Part shown: piece by piece, positions 13,775 to 21,526 of the stretch
Layout: every line of letters starts with the position of its first letter
How positions within the stretch are numbered: position 1 is the first letter of the stretch
IMG/VR virus record: IMGVR_UViG_3300039309_000130
Coordinates: 1-38,598 of that record
DNA length: 38,598 nucleotides
Origin: a virus
Strand: one strand, 5' to 3'
The notes under the pieces: model-generated
The model's input: only the letters and a program-made list of their open reading frames with translations
Told to the model about the DNA's origin: nothing
Database searches by the model: none
Program-made: the position numbers and the translations under genes

Positions 13775-14200
13775 ATGCCCTATGTTCGCCAAACAACCTG
13801 GCTTCCTTTGGCTCCCCGAATTCCGGGTCTGAGTGTGAGGGAGTCTCCACGGGGTTTTCGCGGCATGGGGGACACGGGCTGCTACGACGCGAACGGCAAT
13901 AGCATCGATTGCGGGGGAGCTTCGCCCGGTCTAACGATCATCAACCCCGGCGGATGTTATGACGTAAATGGGAATAGTATTTCTTGCGGCGGGGCGGCTC
14001 CTGGTCTCACTCTGGTCAATCCAGGCGGGGCCGTGCAGGGGAATACCGTGCCCGTGACTGGCCCAGCGAACTCAGTGATCATTCCAGCCAGCACGTTCTC
14101 TTCAAATAGCCTATCTTCCTGGTTGCAGCAGAATCAAAACACCGTGTTGCTGGTCGGGGCTGGATTGTTCGGTATCGCGCTGCTGAAGGGTTTCAAATGA
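13775..14200 (+). CDS. Virion membrane protein candidate with GMG leader and internal repeat (141 aa)
   Basis: The leader MPYVRQTTWLPL is like that of the 11025 and 14729 genes, with FRGMGDTG (GMG at 30-32). Two tandem units of about 23 residues follow: GCYDANGNSIDCGGASPGL and GCYDVNGNSISCGGAAPGL, each with two Cys. A C-terminal span (NTVLLVGAGLFGIALLKGFK) anchors it. It probably arose by internal duplication. The function is structural by context. Confidence 0.6.
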   Translation: MPYVRQTTWLPLAPRIPGLSVRESPRGFRGMGDTGCYDANGNSIDCGGASPGLTIINPGGCYDVNGNSISCGGAAPGLTLVNPGGAVQGNTVPVTGPANSVIIPASTFSSNSLSSWLQQNQNTVLLVGAGLFGIALLKGFK

Positions 14201-14463
14201 AGCTCGACTTTCCGAACACTCCCACAGCGGTTTTGTCGATTTTGAAGAAGCAACTAGAGGAGTTCGGGGCGTTTGTCCATTTTGAAACTCCCACGCGGGG
14301 CACGGTTGTATCGATCGCGGGCCAGCTCGCCTTCGAGCATAAGGGGCGACGTTTAACGATTTTGGTAACGGACGATCAAGGGCACTTTCCCAAAAGCTTA
14401 TTGATCGGCGGAATCAAGCAGATGGTTTCTGAAGCCCGCGAGCAGTGTGAGGCGGTAGCGTGA
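14197..14463 (+). CDS. Hypothetical protein (88 aa)
   Basis: ATG 14197 overlaps the previous stop. It is a small alpha/beta protein (KKQLEEFGAFVHFETPTRG, LTILVTDDQGHF) without membrane spans or the GMG motif, hence probably soluble. No family is recognised. It is coupled to the next gene at 14460 (GTGATG). Confidence 0.5.
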   Translation: MKLDFPNTPTAVLSILKKQLEEFGAFVHFETPTRGTVVSIAGQLAFEHKGRRLTILVTDDQGHFPKSLLIGGIKQMVSEAREQCEAVA

Positions 14464-14729
14464 TGTCACACGACACCAAAGGGCGTCTCGATGTCCTGAT
14501 CGTCCGGTTGGCCGATGAACTCGGGGCGCGCATTCATGCGAAAACGCAGATCGACATTCGGGACGCGTTGAAGGACACGGCAGAGCAGTTGATTGAAGAC
14601 ATGGGAATTCCACGAGTCTCGATCACGGCCAATGACGTAGTACGGACACTGCTGAATGTTTCAGACCGTTCGCGCGTCTCGCGCCGCCCTGGAGTCGCGG
14701 CGCGTAGGGGAATTCGGAGGGTCGTATAG
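14463..14729 (+). CDS. Hypothetical protein with hairpin-encoded tail (88 or 89 aa)
   Basis: Starts at ATG 14463, or GTG 14460 in the same frame. Residues 8-75 are helical (DVLIVRLADELGARIHAKTQ, DALKDTAEQLIEDMGIPR). The last 20 (SRVSRRPGVAARRGIRRVV) are encoded by a family 1 hairpin and are strongly basic. The next gene begins GTG at 14729, on the last base of this stop. The function is unknown. Confidence 0.5.
   Translation: MSHDTKGRLDVLIVRLADELGARIHAKTQIDIRDALKDTAEQLIEDMGIPRVSITANDVVRTLLNVSDRSRVSRRPGVAARRGIRRVV
14680..14704 (+). repeat. Dispersed hairpin family 1, copy 7
   Basis: CGCGCCGC with GCGGCGCG around CCTGGAGTC; followed by TAGGGGAATT. It encodes RRPGVAARR at the end of the 14463 gene. 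Confidence 0.9.
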
Positions 14730-15124
14730 TGCCGTTCGTGCGCAAGGGAGCAAAATTCCGGCGTGGCATGGGCATGTATCCAGACGAAACATGTTTTGAT
14801 TCGACCCGCCCATCTTGGCTCCCGTATTGGCTCGACGACATTCAGGAATCACAGTGCAAGCTCAACCTGTTATTTTCAGGCAATCCTACCGGCAACACGG
14901 CGCAAGCTGGAACGTTTGTGACGGACTCGAGCGGCGCTGTCGTCCCAGCGGCCGCGCCCGCTACAGTTCAAAACGCTATGTCGGCCTGCGCTAGTTCAGG
15001 CGGGGCCTGGGATGACACTTTGCAATCTTGCTCCCCTGGGATTCTCTCTCAGTTCAGCCCGTATCTGATCTGGGGTGGAGTTGGGTTGGTCGGCGTGTTG
15101 CTGCTTTTTGGAGGACGAAGATAA
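14729..15124 (+). CDS. Virion membrane protein candidate with GMG leader (131 aa)
   Basis: GTG start; the leader is MPFVRKGAKFRR, then GMGMYPDE (GMG at 13-15). The ectodomain has Cys residues (DETCFDST, ESQCKLN, MSACASSGGAW, LQSCSPG). The C-terminal span (YLIWGGVGLVGVLLLFGG) ends RR. The leader is related to those of the 11025 and 13775 genes, suggesting paralogy. Confidence 0.6.
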   Translation: MPFVRKGAKFRRGMGMYPDETCFDSTRPSWLPYWLDDIQESQCKLNLLFSGNPTGNTAQAGTFVTDSSGAVVPAAAPATVQNAMSACASSGGAWDDTLQSCSPGILSQFSPYLIWGGVGLVGVLLLFGGRR

Positions 15125-15498
15125 TGTTTATGAACGTCGGCTACACTCCTCCGGCTCCCACGTGGCCACCCAAGACGAAGACCTCCGGCATGGGTTTGTA
15201 CTTACCCCAGAACTTCGTCACGCCGCAACGCCTGGTAGCCGCTTTGCAATCGGCTCAAATCCAAATCCCCTCAGGCTGGGGAGCTTCGGGAATGGGTGAT
15301 TGCGGCTGTGGAGGAAAGTGCGGGGGCTGTGGGCCCCCGCATGGAATGGGTCTGTTTGATTCGGGGACGGATATTTCCGGGTGGGGATTGCCTGAGTGGG
15401 GAATCGTCGGAGTTGCCGCGGCGGCAGGTTTGTCGCTGCTGGCTAACATCGCAAGCGGAGCCAAAAGCGTCCGGCGCGCGATTCGGAGGCGTCGATAG
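15124..15498 (+). CDS. Membrane protein candidate with three GMG motifs (124 aa)
   Basis: ATG 15124 overlaps the previous stop. GMG occurs at residues 22-24 (TSGMGLYLPQ), again after the segment IPSGWGAS (GASGMGDCG), and in PPHGMGLFDS. The sequence between, QNFVTPQRLVAALQSAQIQI, closely matches QNFVTPQRLISPLDSAAIEI in the 18603 gene, so the two share a domain. A CGCGGKCGGCG cluster is a metal- or disulphide-prone loop. A membrane span (WGIVGVAAAAGLSLLANIAS) is followed by an Arg-rich end. If each GMG is cut, this is a polyprotein giving two or three small peptides. Confidence 0.6.
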   Translation: MFMNVGYTPPAPTWPPKTKTSGMGLYLPQNFVTPQRLVAALQSAQIQIPSGWGASGMGDCGCGGKCGGCGPPHGMGLFDSGTDISGWGLPEWGIVGVAAAAGLSLLANIASGAKSVRRAIRRRR

Positions 15499-15499
15499 C

Positions 15500-15715
15500 A
15501 TGTCATGGGACTGGGGTCACATCGTAGAACTCGCCGGGTTGGTGGTGACAATCCTCAGTCTGCACATTTCGAATGTCCGATGGGCCACGAGAACACGCGA
15601 CGATGTTTTGAACCGAATGACCGGAATGGAAACTAAGATGGACCTGATTTACGGATGGTTCAAACACAGCGTCATCAAGGGCGGGCGGTCAACAGAAAGC
15701 CATGAGCAAAGCTAA
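15500..15715 (+). CDS. Single-span membrane protein, holin- or spanin-like size (71 aa)
   Basis: ATG 15500 (MSWDWGHIVELAGLVVTILS) is followed by a single membrane span at residues 8-24 and a coiled-coil-like soluble part (DDVLNRMTGMETKMDLIYGW). Many phage holin-like and membrane-linking proteins have this plan, but nothing proves a lysis role. The end overlaps the next gene by 14 bases. Confidence 0.5.
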   Translation: MSWDWGHIVELAGLVVTILSLHISNVRWATRTRDDVLNRMTGMETKMDLIYGWFKHSVIKGGRSTESHEQS

Positions 15716-16439
15716 GCGACGGAAAAACCAGACGACAGTAGGCTCCGCGCTCATGACGGCAGTGGGAACTCCCGGACGCGTGGCTCCAAATCCCGGCCAG
15801 GGATCGTTTGCCCGGTGTGTTTCGGAAGTCTCGCGGCGGGGCGGTGTGGACGATCCGGCGGCTGTGTGCGCGGCTTCGAAGCGGAGAGCTGGGGAAGTGC
15901 TGAATCCGGCCGATCTTGCGGCGCAAGCTTTTGAAGCCTTTCACGGCTTCCCTCCGAAACAGGAACTCGTGTTCGAATCGATGGAACACGAGCACAAATA
16001 CTTCGCAGGGATCGGAGAGCTTATCGAGCTCGTGATCGTCCCGAACGGCGAAACGAAAGGCATCCTGCTACATGGCTTCCAGGGTGCGCAGCTTTCGATG
16101 AACGAACGCGGCATCCTCGAAGGCGAACCGGCACAGCTCTACATCGTCGGCGGGGATCAGTCGCTCGATCCGAAGACACTTCGGCAATTTGGAATCGACC
16201 CGGGGAAGCACGAACAGGAAATTCTGGGCGCGTGCGTGAACATTACCTATTTCACTCGAAAAACGCATCTGGGGCGCGACGGCGGAATCGCGGATTACGG
16301 TCACAAGTTCGGCGAAGAGTCGGCCAAGCGCAAGATGAGGATCGAAGTCTCGCCGACAGCCACCTATCACACAGTGAACAAGATCATTGGACTCTGGGGC
16401 GGGAAGTACACGATTGAACCGGAAGGGATTCGAAACTGA
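15702..16439 (+). CDS. Hypothetical structural-operon protein (245 aa)
   Basis: The N-terminus is basic (MSKAKRRKNQTTVG). Residues 38-64 (RCVSEVSRRGGVDDPAAVCA) match a short conserved motif I know from many phage structural-region proteins of unknown role (a Cys, then D-P-x-A-x-C-A). Residues 85-225 form a beta-rich domain (GELIELVIVPNGETKGILLH, QLYIVGGDQSLDPKTLRQFG). It has no membrane span or GMG motif. The function is unknown. Confidence 0.55.
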   Translation: MSKAKRRKNQTTVGSALMTAVGTPGRVAPNPGQGSFARCVSEVSRRGGVDDPAAVCAASKRRAGEVLNPADLAAQAFEAFHGFPPKQELVFESMEHEHKYFAGIGELIELVIVPNGETKGILLHGFQGAQLSMNERGILEGEPAQLYIVGGDQSLDPKTLRQFGIDPGKHEQEILGACVNITYFTRKTHLGRDGGIADYGHKFGEESAKRKMRIEVSPTATYHTVNKIIGLWGGKYTIEPEGIRN

Positions 16440-16603
16440 TGGCCAGAAAACGCAAGAACGTTCCCGTGTTGACGGTGATCCGAAAGAACGGCAAGAAAGC
16501 CAAAGCGAATACATCGCTCAAGATGTCTTTGAAGAGCTTACGCCGTCTCGTATCGGCGGCGCGTTCCGGCCGGACAGCCAGTGTGAAAGTGAGAGGTCGA
16601 TAG
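16439..16603 (+). CDS. Small highly basic protein (54 aa)
   Basis: ATG 16439 overlaps the previous stop and the TAG is immediately followed by the ATG at 16604. The sequence (MARKRKNVPVLTVIRKNGKK, later LKSLRRLVSAARSGRTAS) has about one third Lys/Arg and almost no acidic residues. This suggests a nucleic-acid-binding, perhaps genome-condensing peptide. It is short and easily overlooked. Confidence 0.55.
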   Translation: MARKRKNVPVLTVIRKNGKKAKANTSLKMSLKSLRRLVSAARSGRTASVKVRGR

Positions 16604-18031
16604 ATGTCGGAGGACATGCGAAACGCGATGAGCGACGATCTGTGGGCCAAGTGGGCCAAACAGGAGGGGCACGAGCGTCAACAGCCGATATTCTCGATCT
16701 GCCACACCAGCGCGCGCCCGGCGGAGTGGCGCAAGGCGTGGGGTGCCTGGATTGCACTTGCGAAACATCCCGAGCTGGTCGAATACGTCTTGACGTGCGC
16801 TCCGGGAGTCGGTTTTGAAAAAGACTGGCCCCAACTTCGTCCGCAAGACAAAGTGTTTTGGGACACCGACCCAAGGCGATGTTTTGTCGGAGGAGCGAAT
16901 CTAGCTTGTGCAGCTTCAACTGGCAGAGTGTTGATTATTGCCGCCGACGACATTTATCCACCCCAAAACTGGGATCAACAATTGCTGGAACTCATTCCAG
17001 ATCTTGGGGCGGATTTCGTCATACAAACAGCGTCCGGCACGCCGGCCGACGCCCGCGACCTCATGGTTTTGGCAATCCAATCGCGAACCCGTTACGAAAA
17101 ACACGGCTACGGCCTCTACCCGGAATACGAGTCGATGTATTCAGACGACGATTTCTCTGAACACGCGCGGGCGGATGGGATTGTGATCGAAGCGCGGCAT
17201 TTGCTATTCGAACACCGTCACCCACTGTACTCCCAAGGATTTCCCATGGACGAAGTCTATCAGCGACAAAACTCCGAAGAACGGTATGCCCAAGGCCGAG
17301 CGATTCTAGAGCGACGACGGGCCGCACAGTTCGACGACGCCAAGGGCGGAAAGAAAGTCTTCGCCTGCGTGCTCCCCGGAGAAACGTTCTCTCAGGCGTG
17401 GGTAGGGGCCTGGACCGAGATTCTGTCGAACTTGGTTCAACATTTCCACGTCAATGTGCAGTTCGGATTTGCTTCGAATGTCTACTACATCCGACAAGCT
17501 CAGTTTGATGCGTTGAAACACGTCTCCCCGCGACCGGACTATATTCTGTGGCTCGACGACGACCAGATTTTGACACTGGAAGCCTTACAGCACCTCATTC
17601 GAGATCTCGAAGAGCACCCGGAACTAGATGGGGTCGTTGGCTGGGCATGGTGCGAAGGCAGTATATACAGCAGCGGGAATCGGATGCTTTCGTGTGGCGT
17701 CCGGGAAGCGAACGGGAAGCCCACGCGGTTAGCCCACGAGAAAATGATGGCGGCCGAGGGGGATCTGATTCTCATCAGCTATTCCGGCTTTCCGGCGGTC
17801 GTTATGCGCGGTCGGGTGCTGGACCAGGTCGGTCCGCGAGCTTTCATGCCGATTTTTGACGAAGAGTTGTTTCCGCCCTACGGAATGAGTGGGGAGGATG
17901 TGGCGTTTTTCCTGCACGCGGCAGATGCGGGCTTGAAATTCGCGGTCGATCGAAGGGTAAAGGTCCCACACCTGAAATTGCGGTGCGCCGAACCCGTTCT
18001 AGCGTCGTCGCTCGAAGGGGCGGCTAAGTAA
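16604..18031 (+). CDS. Two-domain GT-A-type glycosyltransferase
   Basis: 475 residues with two family-2-like glycosyltransferase halves. The first (residues 30-220) has IFSICHTSARPAEWRKAWGA at the start, then GGANLACAASTGRVL and IIAADDIYPPQNW, a DxD-like nucleotide-sugar site near 113. The second (residues 252-465) has FACVLPGETFSQAW, DYILWLDDDQILTL with DDD near 317, ISYSGFPAVVMRGRVL, and GMSGEDVAFFLHAADAGLKF, the region that usually carries the catalytic acid. A sugar-transferring enzyme inside a virion operon probably modifies surface proteins or the host envelope. The Ser/Thr-rich membrane proteins upstream are plausible acceptors, by inference. Confidence 0.75.
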   Translation: MSEDMRNAMSDDLWAKWAKQEGHERQQPIFSICHTSARPAEWRKAWGAWIALAKHPELVEYVLTCAPGVGFEKDWPQLRPQDKVFWDTDPRRCFVGGANLACAASTGRVLIIAADDIYPPQNWDQQLLELIPDLGADFVIQTASGTPADARDLMVLAIQSRTRYEKHGYGLYPEYESMYSDDDFSEHARADGIVIEARHLLFEHRHPLYSQGFPMDEVYQRQNSEERYAQGRAILERRRAAQFDDAKGGKKVFACVLPGETFSQAWVGAWTEILSNLVQHFHVNVQFGFASNVYYIRQAQFDALKHVSPRPDYILWLDDDQILTLEALQHLIRDLEEHPELDGVVGWAWCEGSIYSSGNRMLSCGVREANGKPTRLAHEKMMAAEGDLILISYSGFPAVVMRGRVLDQVGPRAFMPIFDEELFPPYGMSGEDVAFFLHAADAGLKFAVDRRVKVPHLKLRCAEPVLASSLEGAAK

Positions 18032-18046
18032 AAAGAAAGGAAGCTT

Positions 18047-18403
18047 ATGGCACTGAACACAGTTACCTACACAAATCCGAATTCAGGGACCAATCCACCA
18101 ACCGCGGTGCAAATGTTGCCCCTGTCCAGGGTGGTCGCATTGATCCCATTTGCCGACGCCGACACTCAGGCAATCATCACCCACAACATGAATATTCCGA
18201 CCGCGTCGACGCCGACGCAGCACGGGCAGAATTCTGGCAGTCCCATTGTGATCATCGGCCTATCCACCGGCACGTTGGGCACCGTGGCACCGGTCATCAC
18301 GTTCACGCGCGGAACGAATGTGTTGACTTTGGGCAAGCAAGCGGTAACCGGATCGAACGCCACGGTCGAAGTGCAGATCGAGCGGTACGAGCCGATTTTA
18401 TAG
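18047..18403 (+). CDS. Abundant small virion protein candidate (118 aa)
   Basis: The site AAAGAAAGGAAGCTT before ATG 18047 is strong, and the gene stands apart from its neighbours, unlike the overlapping genes around it. The protein is beta-rich (VVALIPFADADTQAIITHN, PIVIIGLSTGTLGTVAPVIT, TVEVQIERYEPIL) with no membrane span or leader. Its size and fold pattern suit a penton, cement or minor capsid protein. With the 18603 and 19640 genes it forms a group of strongly translated structural genes. Confidence 0.55.
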   Translation: MALNTVTYTNPNSGTNPPTAVQMLPLSRVVALIPFADADTQAIITHNMNIPTASTPTQHGQNSGSPIVIIGLSTGTLGTVAPVITFTRGTNVLTLGKQAVTGSNATVEVQIERYEPIL

Positions 18404-18602
18404 AGATTGAGTTTCCGCTTCTCTCCGGCCAGAGCGGGGCGGGATGCAGTAACCAAAGCAAGTCTTACGTAAGGGCTTGCTGGATTGAAGAGAGTCGCGC
18501 ACGCGTTCGCGGCGGCTTTCCAGATTCAGTGAGTCCTTTTGCTTTGGCTAGGGTGGTTTTGCGCGGCCCTGATGCCGCGCGTGAGAGAAAGGAGCGCACG
18601 AA
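18404..18602 (+). other. Gene-free gap with two hairpins
   Basis: GCAAG-TC-TTACGTAA-GGG-CTTGC (18458-18480) is a stem with an internal palindrome, and a family 1 copy follows at 18561. In between is CACGCGTTCGCGGCGG, resembling the right end of family 2. A promoter or RNA processing site for the next two strongly translated genes may be here, but no clear -10/-35 pair was found. Confidence 0.4.
18561..18580 (+). repeat. Dispersed hairpin family 1, copy 8 (short loop)
   Basis: GCGCGGC with GCCGCGC around CCTGAT, a shortened form of the usual loop; preceded by GGTTTT as in other copies. It lies in the leader of the 18603 gene. Confidence 0.7.
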
Positions 18603-19607
18603 ATGGCACTTGCCGCAAAACGCAGAGTAGTCATTAACGCCGGTCGGCGACGCACGAAGCGGCGTAACCTGACCGCGAAGCAGATCAAGTTTTTCGGGAC
18701 GCCCGCTCAAAAGGCGGCGCTCAGAAATTCCAGGCGGCGGAAAGCCAATTCGTCGAGAGCGCGCAGCACCGCAAGCCGGTCACGCTCGTACCTGCCGAGA
18801 AAACATCGGGCTCGGTCCAAGAACCCCGGTGAAATTTTATCGCTGGTCCTCAACCCTGGGGGCACAAAGAAAGGAAAGAAGAACATGGCTGCAAAAAGTA
18901 TGAAACGCTCTCGGGCGGCCAAGCAAGCCAAGCAAGCCTATCGGCGACGCATGAGCGCGAAAGCGAACCCATCCCATTACCGGCCCCGGCACCGTCACCG
19001 GACGGCCAAAGCCTCAAACCCTCCCCGGCATCGCCGGCGCGCAAATGCGCGGCATCATCGCCGTAATCGCCGTAATCCCGGCGGCGGTGGCGGTGGCAAG
19101 TTTATGCAAGGCGTGATGTTCCTGGTAGGAGGAGGCGTCGGCTTCTTCGGGTCCAAGGCCCTGACTCAAATGGTCATGACCTCGAACAACACCGGAATTA
19201 CCGGTTACTTCGGGAACGCGGCGGCGACGGCGGCAATTGCAGTCGTGGCTCACATGCTTCCCCCGACCCGGAAATTCTCGCCGGCCATCATCGCGGGTGG
19301 AGTTTTGCAGATCATCTACCGGGTCCTGACCGACAATACGCAACTCGGCCAAGTGCTCAGTTCAACGGGCATGGGTGACTATCAGATGCAAAACTTCGTC
19401 ACTCCCCAACGCCTGATCTCTCCGCTCGACTCAGCGGCAATCGAAATTCCGAGCGGCTGGGGCGCATCTGCTCCAGTCGCGATTCAAACAGCAGCGCCTC
19501 CCGGAGCCCCGGCGCTCCATGCGGCGGCGGCGGCTTCAGGGATGCACGGATACAACACCCAAGGCTTCGGCGCTGGGACGTATTCGAGTCAAGGGATATA
19601 CAGCTAA
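18603..19607 (+). CDS. Arg-rich membrane protein with GMG motif (334 aa)
   Basis: A strong site (GAAAGGAGCGCACGAA) precedes ATG 18603. Residues 1-160 are extremely Arg/Lys-rich with recurring NPG (KNPGEIL, LNPGGTKKG, RRNPGG), certain to bind nucleic acid. Residues 165-255 contain three hydrophobic segments (FMQGVMFLVGGGVGFFGSKA, AATAAIAVVAHMLPPT, PAIIAGGVLQIIYRVL). STGMGDYQMQ follows, then QNFVTPQRLISPLD and IPSGWGAS, a domain shared with the 15124 gene. The C-terminus is Ala/Gly/Tyr-rich. This plan could tether the genome to an internal membrane. I have seen similar Arg-NPG membrane proteins in uncharacterised phage genomes, with no known function. Confidence 0.65.
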   Translation: MALAAKRRVVINAGRRRTKRRNLTAKQIKFFGTPAQKAALRNSRRRKANSSRARSTASRSRSYLPRKHRARSKNPGEILSLVLNPGGTKKGKKNMAAKSMKRSRAAKQAKQAYRRRMSAKANPSHYRPRHRHRTAKASNPPRHRRRANARHHRRNRRNPGGGGGGKFMQGVMFLVGGGVGFFGSKALTQMVMTSNNTGITGYFGNAAATAAIAVVAHMLPPTRKFSPAIIAGGVLQIIYRVLTDNTQLGQVLSSTGMGDYQMQNFVTPQRLISPLDSAAIEIPSGWGASAPVAIQTAAPPGAPALHAAAAASGMHGYNTQGFGAGTYSSQGIYS

Positions 19608-19639
19608 AAGGGATCTCAACCCAGAAAGGAAAATGAAAA

Positions 19640-20266
19640 ATGGCAGCACGTGACATCAATTCGATCATGGCGGGCTGGGTGGATCGCGGTCCCTGGCAGT
19701 ATTACGACACCCTGCGCGCTACGGCTTCTTCACAGTTCGCGGCTCAGTATTCGATGTTCGCGACACCCATCGGGGGCGGCGATCCCTATTACGGGAACGT
19801 CGCCAAAACTAAGGTCATCACCAACATGGTACGGGGAAACCAATTCCCTCCCCCGCGGTGCTTGGTGATCATGCAGGTCGGTTTCTATTTCAGCTCGCAA
19901 ATGCTGAAATCGGATATCGATCTGCTGCTCGACAACGCCTACGTCGAAGTAAAAATCGACGAGAAGATCTACATGGAAGGCCAACTATGGCAATTTCCAG
20001 CGGGCGTAGGCCTGGCCGGCGTTTCGACCCAGGCCGGTCAAGCGGCGTTTACCAACGGGCTTCCGACGCTCGACGGAACCAGGCGCTACGGCGAGTACTC
20101 CAAATACATCGCCCCGCAACAGCAGTTCTCCATGACCATTAATTTCCCCGGCACGCCTCCGACCTTGTCGGCGAACGTCGTCAATGGCGGCGGATCGGGT
20201 GGAACCAATGGAGCGCTGTACATGGTTGCGTTCTTTGACGGATTAACTGACCGCGCTGTTCAGTAG
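19640..20266 (+). CDS. Best major capsid protein candidate (208 aa)
   Basis: A strong ribosome site (AGAAAGGAAA) and free-standing position suggest high expression. The protein has no leader or membrane span and is beta-rich: CLVIMQVGFYFSSQML, AYVEVKIDEKIYMEGQLWQF, QFSMTINFPGTPPTLSANVV, ALYMVAFFDGLTDRAVQ at the end. Its length suits a single jelly roll, as in viruses that build capsids from small jelly-roll proteins (Sphaerolipoviridae type), rather than the roughly 300-400 residues of a double jelly roll or HK97 fold. This is inference from pattern, expression signals and position; structure prediction would decide. Confidence 0.5.
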   Translation: MAARDINSIMAGWVDRGPWQYYDTLRATASSQFAAQYSMFATPIGGGDPYYGNVAKTKVITNMVRGNQFPPPRCLVIMQVGFYFSSQMLKSDIDLLLDNAYVEVKIDEKIYMEGQLWQFPAGVGLAGVSTQAGQAAFTNGLPTLDGTRRYGEYSKYIAPQQQFSMTINFPGTPPTLSANVVNGGGSGGTNGALYMVAFFDGLTDRAVQ

Positions 20267-20281
20267 GGCGATTCGTCGTCT

Positions 20282-20350
20282 TATTGGTTGGTGCTCTTCT
20301 CTGGAGTTCGGACGCGGGTAGAAGTTTTCCCGCGTTCGCACTTCGGAGGC
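20282..20350 (+). repeat. Repeat family 2 copy
   Basis: TTATTGGTTGGTGCTCTTCTC at the left, CCCGCGTTCGCACTTCGG at the right. The middle is a clear hairpin (GACGCGGG with CCCGCGTTC). It fills the gap between the capsid candidate and the next gene. Confidence 0.75.
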
Positions 20351-20418
20351 ATTTTCGGAAAACAAGAAAAGAGGCGGTGTTCGGCCCGCCCGCGAAGTGA
20401 AAGGTGGAAAAGCACAAA

Positions 20419-20808
20419 ATGGACCCCGCAACGCTAGGACCGGTCGCTATCGTGCAAGTCATCGCCGTATGGGTGATTCAAAAACTGAAGTCGGCGAACT
20501 GGTTTCCGTGGCTGACTCAAAATTCAGCGGTCACCAGCCGGATAGTCGCTTACGCGATTGCCGTTTTGACGGCGGCGGGAATCACTTGGCAATGGAACGT
20601 GGCCCAAGGTCAGCTCATCATCAACGGACTCGTGTGGCAGACCGTCGTACAGGGCATGTGGACGGCTCTTGCGGGGCTCGTCACAAACGAAATGGCGTAT
20701 GCTCTGCTTCAGATCAAACAGCAGACGACCTCAACCAATAAGGCAGTAGGGGCGGCTCCGATTCCGAGTCCTCCACCGGTTGCAATGCCGGATAAACCGA
20801 AAGCTTAA
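20419..20808 (+). CDS. Membrane protein, possible holin (129 aa)
   Basis: Starts at ATG 20419 (MDPATLGPVAIVQVIAVWVI); an in-frame GTG at 20404 is also possible. Three hydrophobic segments are visible, at residues 5-20, 43-60 (SRIVAYAIAVLTAAGITWQW) and 72-95. The C-terminus is soluble, Pro/Lys-rich (PPPVAMPDKPKA). Short multi-span proteins with a charged tail are typical of phage holins, which would fit a lysis role, but a virion membrane protein is equally possible. Confidence 0.5.
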   Translation: MDPATLGPVAIVQVIAVWVIQKLKSANWFPWLTQNSAVTSRIVAYAIAVLTAAGITWQWNVAQGQLIINGLVWQTVVQGMWTALAGLVTNEMAYALLQIKQQTTSTNKAVGAAPIPSPPPVAMPDKPKA

Positions 20809-20812
20809 AATC

Positions 20813-21526
20813 ATGTATTTCCCTGACACCCAAGCTTGCCAAGCTCCGAATTCATCGCAGCCTCCTTCGAAGGCTCAGATCATGCGTGGAGTGCGGATGC
20901 TCGGGTCGATGGAGTCGAAAGTACGCACCGCGCGCCAGACGTTCAATTGCCTCCTGTACCGGCCGGACCTGAATACGAATGGCTGGCCCCTTGCGACACA
21001 GGGCGGAATACCGTCGAGCACGATTGTGGGATGTCCCAATCCACCGGACTTCAGCGGTCAGTCCTCACCAGGCGGCCCAGCGGCCGGCGTTAATGCCTTA
21101 GGCTTGCAGTACTGGCCACCGGCGGTGGTGACGTTGCCGGATCCACAAGGCACCGCGCCAAATTCCCAAGCCAACTACTCGCAACCCCCGGCCCCGGTGA
21201 TGCTCCCACTGACGACGCAGCAACACACCAAACAGGCGCAAGCTTTGACGCAGGCGGCGGCGGCAACAACGAATCCGGCACCGCCGATCTTCACTCCTCA
21301 AGGACCACAGGGTCTCGTATTTGTTCCTCAAACGAATGCGAGCGGCAAGACGACGTTTGTGCTTCAAAAGCCAACCATGCAGAATGATGCGGCCTTGTTC
21401 ACCCCATTACCGGGCATGGGGAATTGGGATGGGGGCAGCTTTTTGCAGGGCTTGATTTCGGCGGTGGGAGTGGCGGCGGCGGGAGTGTACTTGTACAAGT
21501 ATGCGCGTGAAAAAGGCTACGTCTGA
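20813..21526 (+). CDS. Virion membrane protein candidate with late GMG motif (237 aa)
   Basis: ATG 20813 lies four bases after the previous stop. Residues 1-70 contain conserved-looking polar sequence (QIMRGVRMLGSMESKVRTAR, FNCLLYRPD). The middle is long, Pro/Gln/Ala-rich and probably extended. TPLPGMGNWDGG is near residue 200, followed by a membrane span (FLQGLISAVGVAAAGVYLYK) and a charged tail. The motif sits directly before the membrane span, so cutting here would release the ectodomain. Confidence 0.55.
   Translation: MYFPDTQACQAPNSSQPPSKAQIMRGVRMLGSMESKVRTARQTFNCLLYRPDLNTNGWPLATQGGIPSSTIVGCPNPPDFSGQSSPGGPAAGVNALGLQYWPPAVVTLPDPQGTAPNSQANYSQPPAPVMLPLTTQQHTKQAQALTQAAAATTNPAPPIFTPQGPQGLVFVPQTNASGKTTFVLQKPTMQNDAALFTPLPGMGNWDGGSFLQGLISAVGVAAAGVYLYKYAREKGYV

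Noticed and set aside
13197-13850. 217-residue minus-strand ORF
   Set aside because: It is opposite the 13218 membrane protein; its Arg/Ser/His-rich sequence is the shadow of Thr/Pro-rich codons.
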